Shown piece by piece: positions 1 to 9,132 of a stretch of 64,000 nt of DNA (position 1 is the stretch's first letter; the number at the start of each line of letters is the position of its first letter). Where the stretch lies: NCBI RefSeq assembly GCF_000722545.1, contig NZ_JNVM01000012.1, positions 124,001 to 188,000 of the forward strand, given 5' to 3'. The position numbers and the translations under genes are program-made. This DNA comes from Paenibacillus tyrphae (GTDB lineage Bacteria; Bacillota; Bacilli; Paenibacillales; NBRC-103111). The notes beneath the pieces were generated by a model. It saw only the letters and a list, made by a program, of their open reading frames with translations, ran no database searches and was not told the origin of the DNA.

Positions 1-948
1 GAATTCTACATTGCTTGTTCCGCCGCCGAACTGCGGCGATAGCAGATAGCCCGACGTGCTCTCCTGCTCAAGCCTGTGAATGGTAGGCACCGGATCTTCG
101 CTGAAGGTCACGTTCGGCAGCAAGGTCGGGTCCCAGAACGCTTCGTTCATAATAAAAATGACGTTCGGCTTCACTCCGCTTGCCGCGTTCGCCGTCGACG
201 TACCGACCATTTCGTTGAGACTTTCGGCCAAATTGGCCATGGTAGGCTCGCTGTAGCCCGGCGGCTTCGGTACGATCGTATTTTTTACGTTCATGGTGAA
301 CGCCAAGGATAGCCCGTTCGTTCCGTAGTTTTCCTGCTGGTTCCAGACGATCTCGTTCACTCCCGCCCGGTCCAGCAGCGTTCCGACCCACGGAGCCCGC
401 ACGCCGAAGCTGTACAAAGCGAAGATGCACAGCGCGCCGAGGACTATCCGGGTTACTGGGCGCAGCGACAGCCGCGGCACCCACAGGCGGAACAGGAAGA
501 TCACGGCCACGATGGCGAAAACCAACCCGATCCGCACAAGGGCGGTATGCGTTGTGACCAGCGGCAGGATGTTCATGCTCTCCTTGTTCAAGAAAATATC
601 CCATGGAAAGAAGGGCTCGCCAATCAGCTTTACCTTGAAATAACTGATCAGCGATACGATCGACAGCAGCAGGGCGCTAATGCCGGCAGACAGCACTAGC
701 GACCCGATGATACAGTAAATCAATACAAATACCAGAAACACAATCAAAGCATTCAATCCGAACAGCTTCCAATTAGCAATTAGCCAAGTCCAGGTCTCGT
801 GTACGGTTCCCCGTCCTATCAGTTCCATGCCAAATACCAGAAGCAGGGGAATTCCGATCATTGCGGCAACGATAAAGCTGTTCCATCCCACGCGGGCAAG
901 CTTTGACCGTGATGACTTTGGCTGTCCTTGGACATCCAAGGGACGCAT
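1..948 (-). CDS. LTA synthase-type membrane sulfatase-fold protein (3' end outside window)
   Basis: This is the N-terminal 316 residues of a membrane-anchored phosphoglycerol transferase of the lipoteichoic-acid synthase family, which builds or modifies glycerol-phosphate polymers at the outer membrane face. Several hydrophobic segments occupy roughly residues 20-180. They are followed by the start of the extracytoplasmic alkaline-phosphatase-fold domain: VIFIMNEAFWDP near residue 270, and QFGGGTSNVEF at the window edge, a hallmark of the family. The ATG at 948 follows TAGGAGTG at good spacing. The gene runs off the window, so the catalytic Thr and the remaining metal ligands cannot be checked. 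The family is clear; the precise role (LtaS or a paralogue) is not. Confidence 0.85.
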   Translation of the reverse strand, partial: MRPLDVQGQPKSSRSKLARVGWNSFIVAAMIGIPLLLVFGMELIGRGTVHETWTWLIANWKLFGLNALIVFLVFVLIYCIIGSLVLSAGISALLLSIVSLISYFKVKLIGEPFFPWDIFLNKESMNILPLVTTHTALVRIGLVFAIVAVIFLFRLWVPRLSLRPVTRIVLGALCIFALYSFGVRAPWVGTLLDRAGVNEIVWNQQENYGTNGLSLAFTMNVKNTIVPKPPGYSEPTMANLAESLNEMVGTSTANAASGVKPNVIFIMNEAFWDPTLLPNVTFSEDPVPTIHRLEQESTSGYLLSPQFGGGTSNVEF

Positions 949-1173
949 CGCTTCTCACACTCCTATCAGCCCGCACATCGTTCTTATTGCGGAATCGATT
1001 TTTAACTTATTGTAAAGGTTAAATATTAAAGAAAAATGAATTTAAGATGAAAGGGAGAAATTGGCCCTTGCGGCTCAGGACTTTATCCCCGTTATCGACA
1101 AAAAAGAACAGGGCTTGCTCCGGAGAGCTTTACCTGCTCTTTCTTATTACCCAGATTTACAAAAGATTAACAC

Positions 1174-1698
1174 CTATGGGGCCGATGGCTGCCATTTTTT
1201 TATTTTATACAGCCGCCACTCGTTGTCAAAATCATGATACAGCTCGGCCCATTCGTTGCCTTTTTCGTACAAATCCTTGTATTTCGTATTAATGGCGCTT
1301 TTATCGGCGTTCGGCAGCGGCCGCGGAATCAGAATATAATCGACGCCGTTGCCGGGCGGATCGTTCTTGGCCTTCTTGAAGTCATAATCGCTCGTAATCA
1401 GAAATTTCTTCGTATTGCGGCTGTTCACCAGAATCGTGAACGCAGAGGCCGAGTCGGTCAGGATGGTCGCATCCCCCATATGCTCGTCCAGCCACTTCGC
1501 CACGGACCGGTCCAGAATCTGGCTCTGGTAATATTTGTTCCCGCTCTTGATCGTCAGAAACGTGTTCTCGTCAGGCGCAATTTGCGGGTTGGTCACCGCA
1601 TACGACAGCAGCACGGAAGTCGCCAGCAGTCCGGCAGCCGCAACCGTGAAGGCGGCCCGGCGCTTCCGGAGCAGGCCTCGTAAGGAATGCGGTCTCAT
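1174..1698 (-). pseudogene. C-terminal fragment of a glycosyltransferase-like membrane protein
   Basis: The 174-residue frame has one N-terminal hydrophobic segment (about 15-35) followed by a soluble region ending in NEWRLYKIKKW. This resembles the extracytoplasmic C-terminal tail of multi-spanning dolichol-phosphate-mannose-type glycosyltransferases (GT39/ArnT-like), whose usual 8-12 membrane helices are absent. The sequence upstream contains no coding continuation before the aldo/keto reductase. The start at 1698 has only a weak Shine-Dalgarno (TGGAATGG). I infer a 5'-truncated relic, but a small self-standing single-pass protein cannot be excluded. It is co-oriented with, and upstream of, the LTA-synthase-type gene. 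The 225 bases between them show no clear structure. Confidence 0.45.
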
Positions 1699-1787
1699 TG
1701 CAGAATAGCCATTCCAGTACGATGCACAAAAAAAGCCGTGCGCCGGCTCTTGGACTTTCCGAGTTACGCACGACTTGTGCCGAAGGC

Positions 1788-2783
1788 TTACTTGCCGCCA
1801 AACACGGCTTCGATCCGCTCCAGCTCTTCGCTGCTGAATTCGAGCTTGCTTACCGCGCTAACGGCATCCTCGATCTGGCTTACTTTGCTCGCCCCGATGA
1901 GAGCGGAGGTCACCCGGCCGCCGCGGAGCACCCACGAAATCGCCATCTGCGACAGCTTCTGGCCGCGTTCCCGGGCGATGTCGTTCAGCTTGCGCACTTT
2001 GCCCATCACTTCGTCCGTCAGCTCCTCCGGCTTCAGGAAAACGCTCGAACCGGCCGCGCGGGAATCCGCCGGAATTCCGTTCAAGTAACGGTCGGTCAGG
2101 ATGCCTTTGTAAAGCGGCGAGTAGGCGATGCTGCCGACGCCTTCCCGCTCCAGCAGATCCAGCAGGCTGTCTTCGACCCAGCGGTCCAGCATGGAGTAGC
2201 GCGGCTGATGAATGACACACGGCGTGCCGAGCGACTTCAGCATGGCGATCGCCTGCTCCGCCCGGTCGGCGCGGTAGTTCGAGATGCCGACATACAGCGC
2301 TTTCCCTTGGCGCACGAGGTGGTCGAGCGCGCCCATCGTTTCTTCCAGCGGGGTGTTCGGGTCCGGACGGTGATGGTAATAAATATCGACGTAGTCCAGC
2401 TTCATCCGCTTAAGGCTCTGATCGAGACTCGCGATCATATTTTTGCGGGAGCCCCATTCCCCATAAGGCCCCGGCCACATGTAATAGCCCGCTTTCGTCG
2501 AAATGATCAGCTCGTCGCGATAGTTTTGGAGATCGGAATGGAGTATTTTGCCGAACGTTTCCTCTGCCGATCCCGGAGGCGGTCCGTAGTTGTTGGCCAA
2601 ATCGAAATGCGTGATGCCCAGGTCAAAGGCGCGCCGGACCATAGCCCGGCCGTTCTCATAGATGTCGCCGCCGCCAAAGTTGTGCCACAAGCCCAAGGAA
2701 ACGGCCGGCAGCTTCAGCCCGCTGGCTCCGAGCCGGTTATATTTCATCGTGTCATACCGGTCGCCGCTCGGTAAGTAGGACAT
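1788..2783 (-). CDS. Aldo/keto reductase, YghZ-like (L-glyceraldehyde 3-phosphate reductase type)
   Basis: A 331-residue cytosolic NADPH-dependent aldo/keto reductase. It follows the Escherichia coli YghZ pattern closely, including SLGLWHNFG, GITHFDLANNYGPPPGSAEE and STKAGYYMWPGPYG. The catalytic tetrad is visible as Asp61, Tyr66, Lys97 and His137 or His138. The C-terminal cofactor-binding signature is SALIGASKVSQIED. The ATG at 2783 is chosen because GAAGGAGG lies just upstream; an in-frame start eight codons earlier would overlap that site. YghZ reduces L-glyceraldehyde 3-phosphate and methylglyoxal-like aldehydes, so a detoxification or sugar-phosphate role is likely. A divergent AraC regulator begins 163 bases away and may control it (inference). 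Confidence 0.9.
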   Translation of the reverse strand: MSYLPSGDRYDTMKYNRLGASGLKLPAVSLGLWHNFGGGDIYENGRAMVRRAFDLGITHFDLANNYGPPPGSAEETFGKILHSDLQNYRDELIISTKAGYYMWPGPYGEWGSRKNMIASLDQSLKRMKLDYVDIYYHHRPDPNTPLEETMGALDHLVRQGKALYVGISNYRADRAEQAIAMLKSLGTPCVIHQPRYSMLDRWVEDSLLDLLEREGVGSIAYSPLYKGILTDRYLNGIPADSRAAGSSVFLKPEELTDEVMGKVRKLNDIARERGQKLSQMAISWVLRGGRVTSALIGASKVSQIEDAVSAVSKLEFSSEELERIEAVFGGK

Positions 2784-2946
2784 ATTCGTATTTCCTCCTT
2801 CATCCAAGTGATTTTTCCTGCACTTTCTTGTTCCATTGTAGCGCGTTCCATTGGAAAATCGTATGTCAGCATGCTGGACAAATATAGTATAATGTCACTT
2901 GATTCTCCTCAGGGCGAGTCCGATTCATGGAGCGGAGGTGGCGATA

Positions 2947-3783
2947 GTGTGTGCCTTTACGTATGTTCACAGGCCCGGACCGCACGAAGCGGGTACGGAC
3001 TTGAAGCTGTATTATTGCGGGATGGAAGACTGCGCGCCCGGACATTCTTGGGGACCCGGTCTGAAGGATCATTATAAAATTCATTATGTCCATCGCGGAC
3101 GCGGCGTGTACCGGACTCCCTGGCATACGTACGAGCTGTCGGCAGGATACGGCTTTCTCGTGTCCCCGGATACGGTTTCGTCCTATCAGGCGGACCTTGA
3201 CGAGCCTTGGACGTATTCTTGGGCGGCTTTTAACGGAGTGCAGGCGAAGCATTATTTGCAGCGGGCCCGCCTCAGTCCCGAGCAGCCGGTCTTCGAGTGC
3301 CGCAGGCCGGAGGTCATCGAAGGCTGTCTTCAGCGCATGTTCGAGGCGGGCCGGAGGTCCCCGAGCCGGGATATGAAGCTGTTGGGCGCGTTGTATGACT
3401 TTTTGTCCATACTGACCGACGAAGCTTATGAGGAAGAGGATATGCCGCCGGAAGCTTTTGTTCCGATGCGAGATAAGTATGTAAAACAAACGTTGGAGTT
3501 TATCGAAACGAATTATTCGAGGAATTTTACGATCGAAGAATTGGCTCATTCAATCGGTCTCGGCCGGAAATACTTGTCCCGGCTGTTCAAAGAAGCGCTC
3601 GGCGTATCGCCACAGCACTTCCTCCTCCGGTATCGTATGGACAAGGCCTGCGAGCTGATAAACAACGGCGCGCTGTCGATCGGTCAGATTGCCTATTCGG
3701 TCGGCTATAAGGACCAGCTGTTGTTTTCGCGCATGTTCAAGAAGATGAAAGGCCTGGCTCCCAGCCATTACAGGAACCGGTAG
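2947..3783 (+). CDS. AraC-family transcriptional regulator
   Basis: A 278-residue regulator. The N-terminal half is a cupin-like sugar-sensing domain (HYKIHYVHRGRGVYRT, and GYGFLVSPDTVSSYQ about residues 50-90). The last 100 residues form the double helix-turn-helix: FTIEELAHSIGLGRKYLSRLFKE and LSIGQIAYSVGYKDQLLFSRMFKK. The GTG at 2947 is preferred because GGAGGT sits seven bases before it; an upstream ATG at 2899 lacks a site. It is transcribed away from the aldo/keto reductase and towards the sugar ABC importer, whose genes lie on the other strand. It could regulate either neighbour. The spacer after it (3784-3942) contains two copies of ACCCGTGAAACCTCC and a GC-rich hairpin without a clear T-tract. 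Confidence 0.88.
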   Translation: MCAFTYVHRPGPHEAGTDLKLYYCGMEDCAPGHSWGPGLKDHYKIHYVHRGRGVYRTPWHTYELSAGYGFLVSPDTVSSYQADLDEPWTYSWAAFNGVQAKHYLQRARLSPEQPVFECRRPEVIEGCLQRMFEAGRRSPSRDMKLLGALYDFLSILTDEAYEEEDMPPEAFVPMRDKYVKQTLEFIETNYSRNFTIEELAHSIGLGRKYLSRLFKEALGVSPQHFLLRYRMDKACELINNGALSIGQIAYSVGYKDQLLFSRMFKKMKGLAPSHYRNR

Positions 3784-3942
3784 GCTTGGCGGCGCTGCCG
3801 CCTCAGCCGACCCGTGAAACCTCCGTGCCGGTTTCCCGGAAAAACCCGTGAAACCTCCCGCAAGAAGAAAAGTTTTTTGCAAAGGGGCGTTGATTGAATC
3901 CGTCGCTGCAAGGCAGCCGGTCAAACGTCCAATGTTATGGAG

Positions 3943-4833
3943 CTATTCCTTGACAGAACCGAGGGTGATACCGTGAATAAAGAACTTTTGCAGGAAAGGA
4001 TAAACGACCAGAATCGGAAGCATGGCGATAAAGATTTTAGCTGCATTCAAGGTCTGGTTGGAAATTTCGTTCAAGCGCTTTAATGTTTCCGAATCCGTAT
4101 TAAATTGAGCGGGATCAATCTGGACGACCATCTGCCGAATATAGGTTTGCAGCGGATAATTTTCAGGCTTCGTCATAAAGACCAGCCCGCTAAAAAACTC
4201 ATTCCAGTGCCCGACAATACTAAACAGCGAAACCGTAGCAAGGACCGGTACGGAAAGCGGTATGAACAGTACGAACAAAGTGTACCAGGGGCCTGCTCCG
4301 TCCACCAAAGCCGCCTCCTCCAGTTCCTTGGGCAAGTTCCGGAAGAAGTTCATCACTAGGATCACGTTGAATATAGGCAACCCGCCAGAGAGTACCAGAA
4401 CCCAAATGCTGTCGATGAGCCCGTAAGCCTTTACGGTTTGGTAAAGCGGAATAAGTCCGCCGTTAAACAGTAAGGCAAACACCAGCACCCACATAAGAAT
4501 GTTTCTTAAGCGAAAATCCCGGTTGCTCTTGGATAACGGGTAAGCCATAAGCACGGTGACGATGAAGCTGAGAGAAGCCCCCAACACGACACGCTTCACG
4601 GACACCCAGAAGGAAAGGAAAAATTCGCTGTCCCGCATAATTTGCTGATAAGAAACGAAGTTAGCTCCAATCGGCCATAAACGGACGATGCCGGCGGCGG
4701 CGGCCGATTTTTCGCTTAGCGAAACCATCAGCGTATACCAAATAGGAAGGACGCACAGAAGCGCCACGGATACCAATACAAGGATGAGGATGACGTCGAA
4801 CACTTTGGAGACGGCAGTCGATTCTTTAACCAT
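3943..4833 (-). CDS. Carbohydrate ABC transporter permease (LplC/YtcP type)
   Basis: A 296-residue inner-membrane permease with six predicted membrane helices. The cytoplasmic coupling loop reads EAALVDGAGPWYTLFVLFIPLSVPVLAT, split by its conserved EAA and G positions. The protein ends in HGITLGSVKE, the usual tail of LplC-like proteins. It is the last gene of the importer operon and follows the other permease by 15 bases. An AAAGGAG site precedes the ATG. With the second permease and the lipoprotein it would form an oligosaccharide importer. As is common for this subfamily in Paenibacillus, no ATPase gene is present, and a shared MsmX-like ATPase is probable (family knowledge). Confidence 0.92.
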   Translation of the reverse strand: MVKESTAVSKVFDVILILVLVSVALLCVLPIWYTLMVSLSEKSAAAAGIVRLWPIGANFVSYQQIMRDSEFFLSFWVSVKRVVLGASLSFIVTVLMAYPLSKSNRDFRLRNILMWVLVFALLFNGGLIPLYQTVKAYGLIDSIWVLVLSGGLPIFNVILVMNFFRNLPKELEEAALVDGAGPWYTLFVLFIPLSVPVLATVSLFSIVGHWNEFFSGLVFMTKPENYPLQTYIRQMVVQIDPAQFNTDSETLKRLNEISNQTLNAAKIFIAMLPILVVYPFLQKFFIHGITLGSVKE

Positions 4834-4848
4834 ATCAGCGCTCCTTTC

Positions 4849-5739
4849 TTAGAAAATCCGGTAGCTTGTAAATCGGTTGGCGAGATAATAGGAAATGGTG
4901 ATCAAGATAAAACCTACCGCTGATTTTAACAGTCCTACGGCCGTAGCCAACCCATACTGCAAATTCAGCAGACCTTCGCGGTATACCCAGGTATCGATAA
5001 TATCACCGGTGGAGTACACAAGCGGATTATACAGGTTAAAGATTTGATCGAAGCCGGCATTGAGCACGTTGCCGAGGCTTAAGATGAGAAGCAGGAAAAC
5101 CGTCGGCGCTATTCCCGGAAGCGTAACATGGATGAGACGATCCCAACGGCTCGCTCCATCCAACGCCGCCGCCTCGTAGAGGGAAGGATTAATACCCGTC
5201 AATGCGGCCAAATAAATAATCATATTAAAACCAAATTCCTTCCATACGTCGCTGCCCACAACAAGAAATGGAAACAGCTCCGGCTTTCCCATAAACAGAA
5301 TCGGTTCGATGTCGAACATGGAAAGGAGGTTGTTGACCGGTCCGGTATACGAGAAGAGATCGATAATAATCCCGCTGAGAATAACCCAAGACAGGAAATG
5401 AGGCAAATACACCAGAGTCTGTATCCACCTCTTGAACATTACGATCCGCACTTCATGAAGCAGCAGGGCAAAAATAACCGGAATGATGAGATGCGCTGCT
5501 ATCTTCATCACCGCGATAAACAAGGTATTAAAAAATATAAGTTTGCTGTCATTGAGCGAAAACATATATTCGAAATGATCCAATCCAATCCATTTCGAGT
5601 CCATCACGCCACGAACAGGATGATAGTCCTTGAACGCAATGAGAATCCCAAACATCGGAACAATGCTGAACATGACTAGCCATACGTACCCCGGGAGAAG
5701 CATTAGATAATAATGTTTGGCGAATCCCTTGTTTTTCAA
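4849..5739 (-). CDS. Carbohydrate ABC transporter permease (LplB type)
   Basis: A 296-residue membrane protein with six predicted helices. The EAA loop is LYEAAALDGASRW, followed by ILVTLPGIAPT-like sequence. The N-terminus (HYYLMLLPGYVWLVMFSIVPMFG) is typical of LplB-like permeases. Translation probably starts at a TTG at 5739, preceded by GGGAAGG; no better start is visible. It lies between the solute-binding lipoprotein (73 bases upstream) and the second permease (15 bases downstream), so the three genes form one transcription unit. The substrate cannot be read from the sequence. Oligosaccharides from plant polymers are usual for relatives. Confidence 0.92.
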   Translation of the reverse strand: MKNKGFAKHYYLMLLPGYVWLVMFSIVPMFGILIAFKDYHPVRGVMDSKWIGLDHFEYMFSLNDSKLIFFNTLFIAVMKIAAHLIIPVIFALLLHEVRIVMFKRWIQTLVYLPHFLSWVILSGIIIDLFSYTGPVNNLLSMFDIEPILFMGKPELFPFLVVGSDVWKEFGFNMIIYLAALTGINPSLYEAAALDGASRWDRLIHVTLPGIAPTVFLLLILSLGNVLNAGFDQIFNLYNPLVYSTGDIIDTWVYREGLLNLQYGLATAVGLLKSAVGFILITISYYLANRFTSYRIF

Positions 5740-5812
5740 GCCGCCTTCCCTCCTTATATCCGATCAATAAAGACGCCGGACCAACGCCGACGCCCTTCGT
5801 TTGCAACTCCTG

Positions 5813-7465
5813 TTATTTCATCGTTTGTTCGATTTCTTTCGTCACTTGATCGCCGCCTTGCTTCTGCCAGTCTTTAACGAATTGATCGAAAGAATCCAGC
5901 GGGGCAGAGCCCATGATGATTTTTAAGAACGATTCTTTTTCCAGTTTAAGCAGGTTGGTCCACTTGTTTTCCATCGTTTGGGTACGTGTATAGGACAAGC
6001 TTTTGATTTTATTCACATTCGGATCGAAATGGTTTCTTCCTCCTACGAACAAAGAATACGAACGCATGAAATCCTTGTCAGCCATGTTCCAATACTGGAT
6101 GTCCATGTTATCGTAAGGCTGCAATTTGGTGTTTTTAATGGTTTCCAGCGTATTTTTCAACAGCTTATACTCCGTGTTGTCCGCATAGTCTTCCGGCTTC
6201 TTGGCGCCCGCCAACACCTCTTTCGCAGCTTTCATCTCGAACCCTATTTCGTCGAGAGGCGCAAAGAAGTTGCGGATTAGCATGAATTCGTTCCCGTATT
6301 TAGACTCGTCTCTAAGGTAAAAATTATTGATCTTGATCGGTGCTTCCGGATTCGCATAACCTTTGCGTACAACAAGGAATGTGTTCGAAGGATTCGTTGT
6401 CATGACGTTGTACTTGCCGTTCTCTCCCAGCGGCAGCGCATAAGCCTGCCAGTTCGCCTTCGGATCGTTCTGCCAGGCGCTTGGCAGCGGCCAATACCCC
6501 CCATAGAACCCGCAGAAGAACATGCCGGCTTTTCCGCTGATCACAACTTCTTCCGGCGTCTTGCGAATGCCTATTTCCTTATCGATGAGGCCTTTAGCGT
6601 ACATATCTCGCAACTTGGCAAGAGCCTTTTTGGCTTCCGGCATGGTAGAACCGTACACCGGCTTCCCGTCGGCGCCCTTTACCCAAAATCCCGGATAGGC
6701 GTTATAAGCCGAAAAAATGGCGGTAAAGTCAAAATTAGGCGGACCTTGGGTAAAATCGTTGTACAAGCCCGTGCCTGCCGCAAGACCGATGGTGTCCGCT
6801 TTGCCGTTTCCGTCAGGGTCCTGTTCCACGAAAGCTTTTGCTACCTTTTCCAGATCCTCAATTGTTTTCGGAGGCTGCAGTCCAAGCTTATCCAGCCAAT
6901 CTTTACGAATCCACAGCCAGCTGAAGTCTTCCGCGGTTACGGACGGAACAGCCATGATCTTGCCGTCAAAGGTTACTTGGCTCTTGGCGAGCCCATCCGT
7001 GCTTTCAACGATTCTTTTGACAGCGGGAGACGCAAATTTGTTGTAGGCATCGGTTAAATCCTCAATTTCTCCGGCTTTCATCATTTGATTCAGCTGTACC
7101 TGGTTGACTACCATCGCATCAGGTAAATCGTTGCTGGCGATAGCCAAATTCATTTTTTGATCAAAATTCGTTTTGGCGACCTGCCAAGCGATTTTCAGAT
7201 CAATATTCAAGCTTTCTTTGATCGCTTTATTCCAGACATTGTTTTCGGGAGTTTCCCCTTTACTCGATTTAAAGCTCGGATCCACACTGTATGCGATATT
7301 AAGGGTAACCGGTTTCTCGTACTTTCCAAAAGGATCGGCAGCCACAGCCGGTTGAGAATTTGCTGCCGTGCTGCCCGTTGCACTTGGCCCGCCTGACGTG
7401 CTGGAACACGCCGTTACGGTAACCATAGAAGCAGCGAGTAGAACCATGACGGTTTGTTTTGACAT
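5813..7465 (-). CDS. Extracellular sugar-binding lipoprotein (LplA-like)
   Basis: A 550-residue solute-binding protein. The signal peptide ends in a lipobox (VTAC, lipidated Cys at residue 20) followed by a Ser/Gly/Thr linker. The mature part has the family-1 pattern: LNIAYSVDPSF, FDQKMNLAIASNDLPDAM, DFSWLWIRKDWLDKLGLQPPKT, and DPDGNGKADTIGLA near residue 215. It captures sugars outside the membrane for the two downstream permeases. The ATG follows AAGGGGATTAC. The AraC-type response regulator immediately upstream very likely controls it, as in other YesMN-type loci. The promoter has a recognisable -10 but a poor -35. Confidence 0.93.
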   Translation of the reverse strand: MSKQTVMVLLAASMVTVTACSSTSGGPSATGSTAANSQPAVAADPFGKYEKPVTLNIAYSVDPSFKSSKGETPENNVWNKAIKESLNIDLKIAWQVAKTNFDQKMNLAIASNDLPDAMVVNQVQLNQMMKAGEIEDLTDAYNKFASPAVKRIVESTDGLAKSQVTFDGKIMAVPSVTAEDFSWLWIRKDWLDKLGLQPPKTIEDLEKVAKAFVEQDPDGNGKADTIGLAAGTGLYNDFTQGPPNFDFTAIFSAYNAYPGFWVKGADGKPVYGSTMPEAKKALAKLRDMYAKGLIDKEIGIRKTPEEVVISGKAGMFFCGFYGGYWPLPSAWQNDPKANWQAYALPLGENGKYNVMTTNPSNTFLVVRKGYANPEAPIKINNFYLRDESKYGNEFMLIRNFFAPLDEIGFEMKAAKEVLAGAKKPEDYADNTEYKLLKNTLETIKNTKLQPYDNMDIQYWNMADKDFMRSYSLFVGGRNHFDPNVNKIKSLSYTRTQTMENKWTNLLKLEKESFLKIIMGSAPLDSFDQFVKDWQKQGGDQVTKEIEQTMK

Positions 7466-7502
7466 GTAATCCCCTTCTTTCGTATCATTCAGCCTTGATT
7501 TT

Positions 7503-7591
7503 AGTATAAAAGATATAGACGATACTCTGGGATAGGAAACGAGCGCAAATCCAGGTAGACAAATGCATGCAATTTATACGTTCATCCAGGT
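7503..7591 (-). promoter_or_regulatory. Importer promoter with direct-repeat activator sites
   Basis: On the minus strand a TATACT -10 lies at 7508-7503, while the -35 position (CCCAGA) is poor. That suggests an activator-dependent promoter. Upstream, the octamer given on the plus strand as ATCCAGGT occurs at 7549-7556 and again at 7584-7591, 35 bases apart and in the same orientation. AraC-type activators typically bind direct repeats next to the -35. These are therefore candidate sites for the YesN-like regulator. The sequences are seen directly; the function is inferred. Confidence 0.4.
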
Positions 7592-7651
7592 GTGCATACA
7601 ATCGTTTTCTGACATCTGTCCCCCCTTGAATTGAACATTTATCTACCCGTA

Positions 7652-7692
7652 CAAAAAGAAAAGGCGCCGTCTGTGCGAGCGCCTTTCCTCTT
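7652..7692 (-). terminator. Terminator after the YesN-like gene
   Basis: On the minus strand AAAGGCGC and GCGCCTTT pair across an 11-base loop, followed by TCTTTTTG. It lies just past the response-regulator stop codon. It therefore separates the two-component genes from the importer operon. Confidence 0.75.
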
Positions 7693-7716
7693 TTTGACCG
7701 TCCGCAAGATTTCCGC

Positions 7717-9132
7717 TCATTTGCCTTTTCGATGCGTCATCCGATATTCGCTCGGAAGCATGCCCGTTAACTCGCGAAAAATTCTGCTGAAGTATTTTTC
7801 ATCGGAATACCCGGTTTGTTCGGCAATCCATGCAATGGTATCGTTCGTATTAAGCAAATACTCCTTCGCCTTTTCGATTCGAACGGAGCGAGAAAACTCG
7901 TTGAACGTTTTCCCGATAATATCTTTAAAGCATTGACTGAAATAACTGCGGCTTATGTTCAATCGTTGCGCCAATTGGGCTGCCGTCAGAGGCCGATTGA
8001 TTTCGGCTTGAACCATCGAAACTGCTTTTGTCATGCAATCTATAATTTCTTGGGAGTATGAAGCGTGCCCTGTGGATTCTTGAATGTCTCTTCGGAGCTT
8101 GCTTAGCCATTGTTCGACCTGAAACCAGGAGTGAAAAGCGTGGATCCTTTGAATTTTACCCATTGGAGTCTGGGCAAACAAGCGGTTCCACTCCATCACA
8201 AGCGAATATAACAGCCCAAGCAGCTGGCTTTTATGCAGTCTCAGCGATTTCATATCGCCAATGAGCTTCTCATATAAATCATCGTTATGGAACCAGCCTG
8301 AAGTCAGCCAGCTTTCCTTTACCCTTGCCAGCTGTTCGTCATCCGGATCAGCATACGATTCGAAACCGTCTTTCATGGAGGCGGAAGCAATGGGACAATC
8401 CGGCTGATACTCGTAAAACAATTCCTTCTCCGCATAAGCTCTGACCCATTGCTGAATCTCCTTCCACGAACGTCCATGGAGATCGGATAAAATAAGCAGC
8501 ATGCTGGCCGGTAACGTGCGCGTCTTCTCCGATAAGGTTTCAAACAGCCTGCTCTCTTCCCCCTTCATCGGCAACCCGATCCAACTGCTGCGATCCGCTT
8601 CCATCAAGGCATCGTCCGCCTCAAGTTTCAGTTCATGAAGCCAATTAGGGCCGGACTCGCGATCTAAAGACAACAGAACGAATCCCTTCTCGTATACTTC
8701 GTTTACTTCATCGGGAATAAAGGTCTTTTGACTTTGGCGACTTTGGGACATTTGCTCGCTTATCCGGCCGGCGATTCGGCCAAGGACCTCTTCAAACTGC
8801 TCCTTCTCCAATTGTACCTTGGCAATGTAATCGATAGCTCCAAGCCTGAGCGCTTCCTGTATATATTCAAAATCCTGATGGAGCGTTAATACGACCATGT
8901 GGAGATGAGGATAATGTTTACGGGCCGTCCGCATTAATTCGATCCCGGACATCACCGGCATAGCCAAATCGGTCAACAATAAATCGACGGGCTGCGATTC
9001 CAGGAACTCCAACGCTTTCGCACCATTATTAGCTTCACCGACAACCTGCATGCCAAACTCTTGCCAAGGCATAGCCGAAATCAGACCTTTGCGGACTAAC
9101 TTATCGTCATCCACTATAAGTACTCTTATCAT
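7717..9132 (-). CDS. Response regulator with AraC-type DNA-binding domain (YesN-like)
   Basis: A 471-residue response regulator. The receiver domain (about 1-120) has the acidic pocket VDDD at 8-10, phospho-acceptor Asp55 in LLLTDLAMP, and an IAKVQ lysine segment. A linker of about 240 residues follows. The C-terminus has two helix-turn-helix motifs (LTAAQLAQRLNISRSYFSQC and IAWIAEQTGYSDEKYFSRIF). The ATG at 9132 sits after GGGGGGAAAA and inside the end of the kinase gene, a 26-base overlap that indicates translational coupling. It should activate the neighbouring sugar importer after phosphorylation by the YesM-like kinase. Confidence 0.92.
   Translation of the reverse strand: MIRVLIVDDDKLVRKGLISAMPWQEFGMQVVGEANNGAKALEFLESQPVDLLLTDLAMPVMSGIELMRTARKHYPHLHMVVLTLHQDFEYIQEALRLGAIDYIAKVQLEKEQFEEVLGRIAGRISEQMSQSRQSQKTFIPDEVNEVYEKGFVLLSLDRESGPNWLHELKLEADDALMEADRSSWIGLPMKGEESRLFETLSEKTRTLPASMLLILSDLHGRSWKEIQQWVRAYAEKELFYEYQPDCPIASASMKDGFESYADPDDEQLARVKESWLTSGWFHNDDLYEKLIGDMKSLRLHKSQLLGLLYSLVMEWNRLFAQTPMGKIQRIHAFHSWFQVEQWLSKLRRDIQESTGHASYSQEIIDCMTKAVSMVQAEINRPLTAAQLAQRLNISRSYFSQCFKDIIGKTFNEFSRSVRIEKAKEYLLNTNDTIAWIAEQTGYSDEKYFSRIFRELTGMLPSEYRMTHRKGK

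Noticed and set aside
1698..2774. Long plus-strand open frame (358 codons)
   Set aside because: Exactly antisense to the well-supported aldo/keto reductase; Arg/His-rich composition and no ribosome binding site.
3784..3942. Direct repeats ACCCGTGAAACCTCC as a mobile-element or attachment site
   Set aside because: Only two short copies in a convergent spacer, with no integrase or element boundaries.
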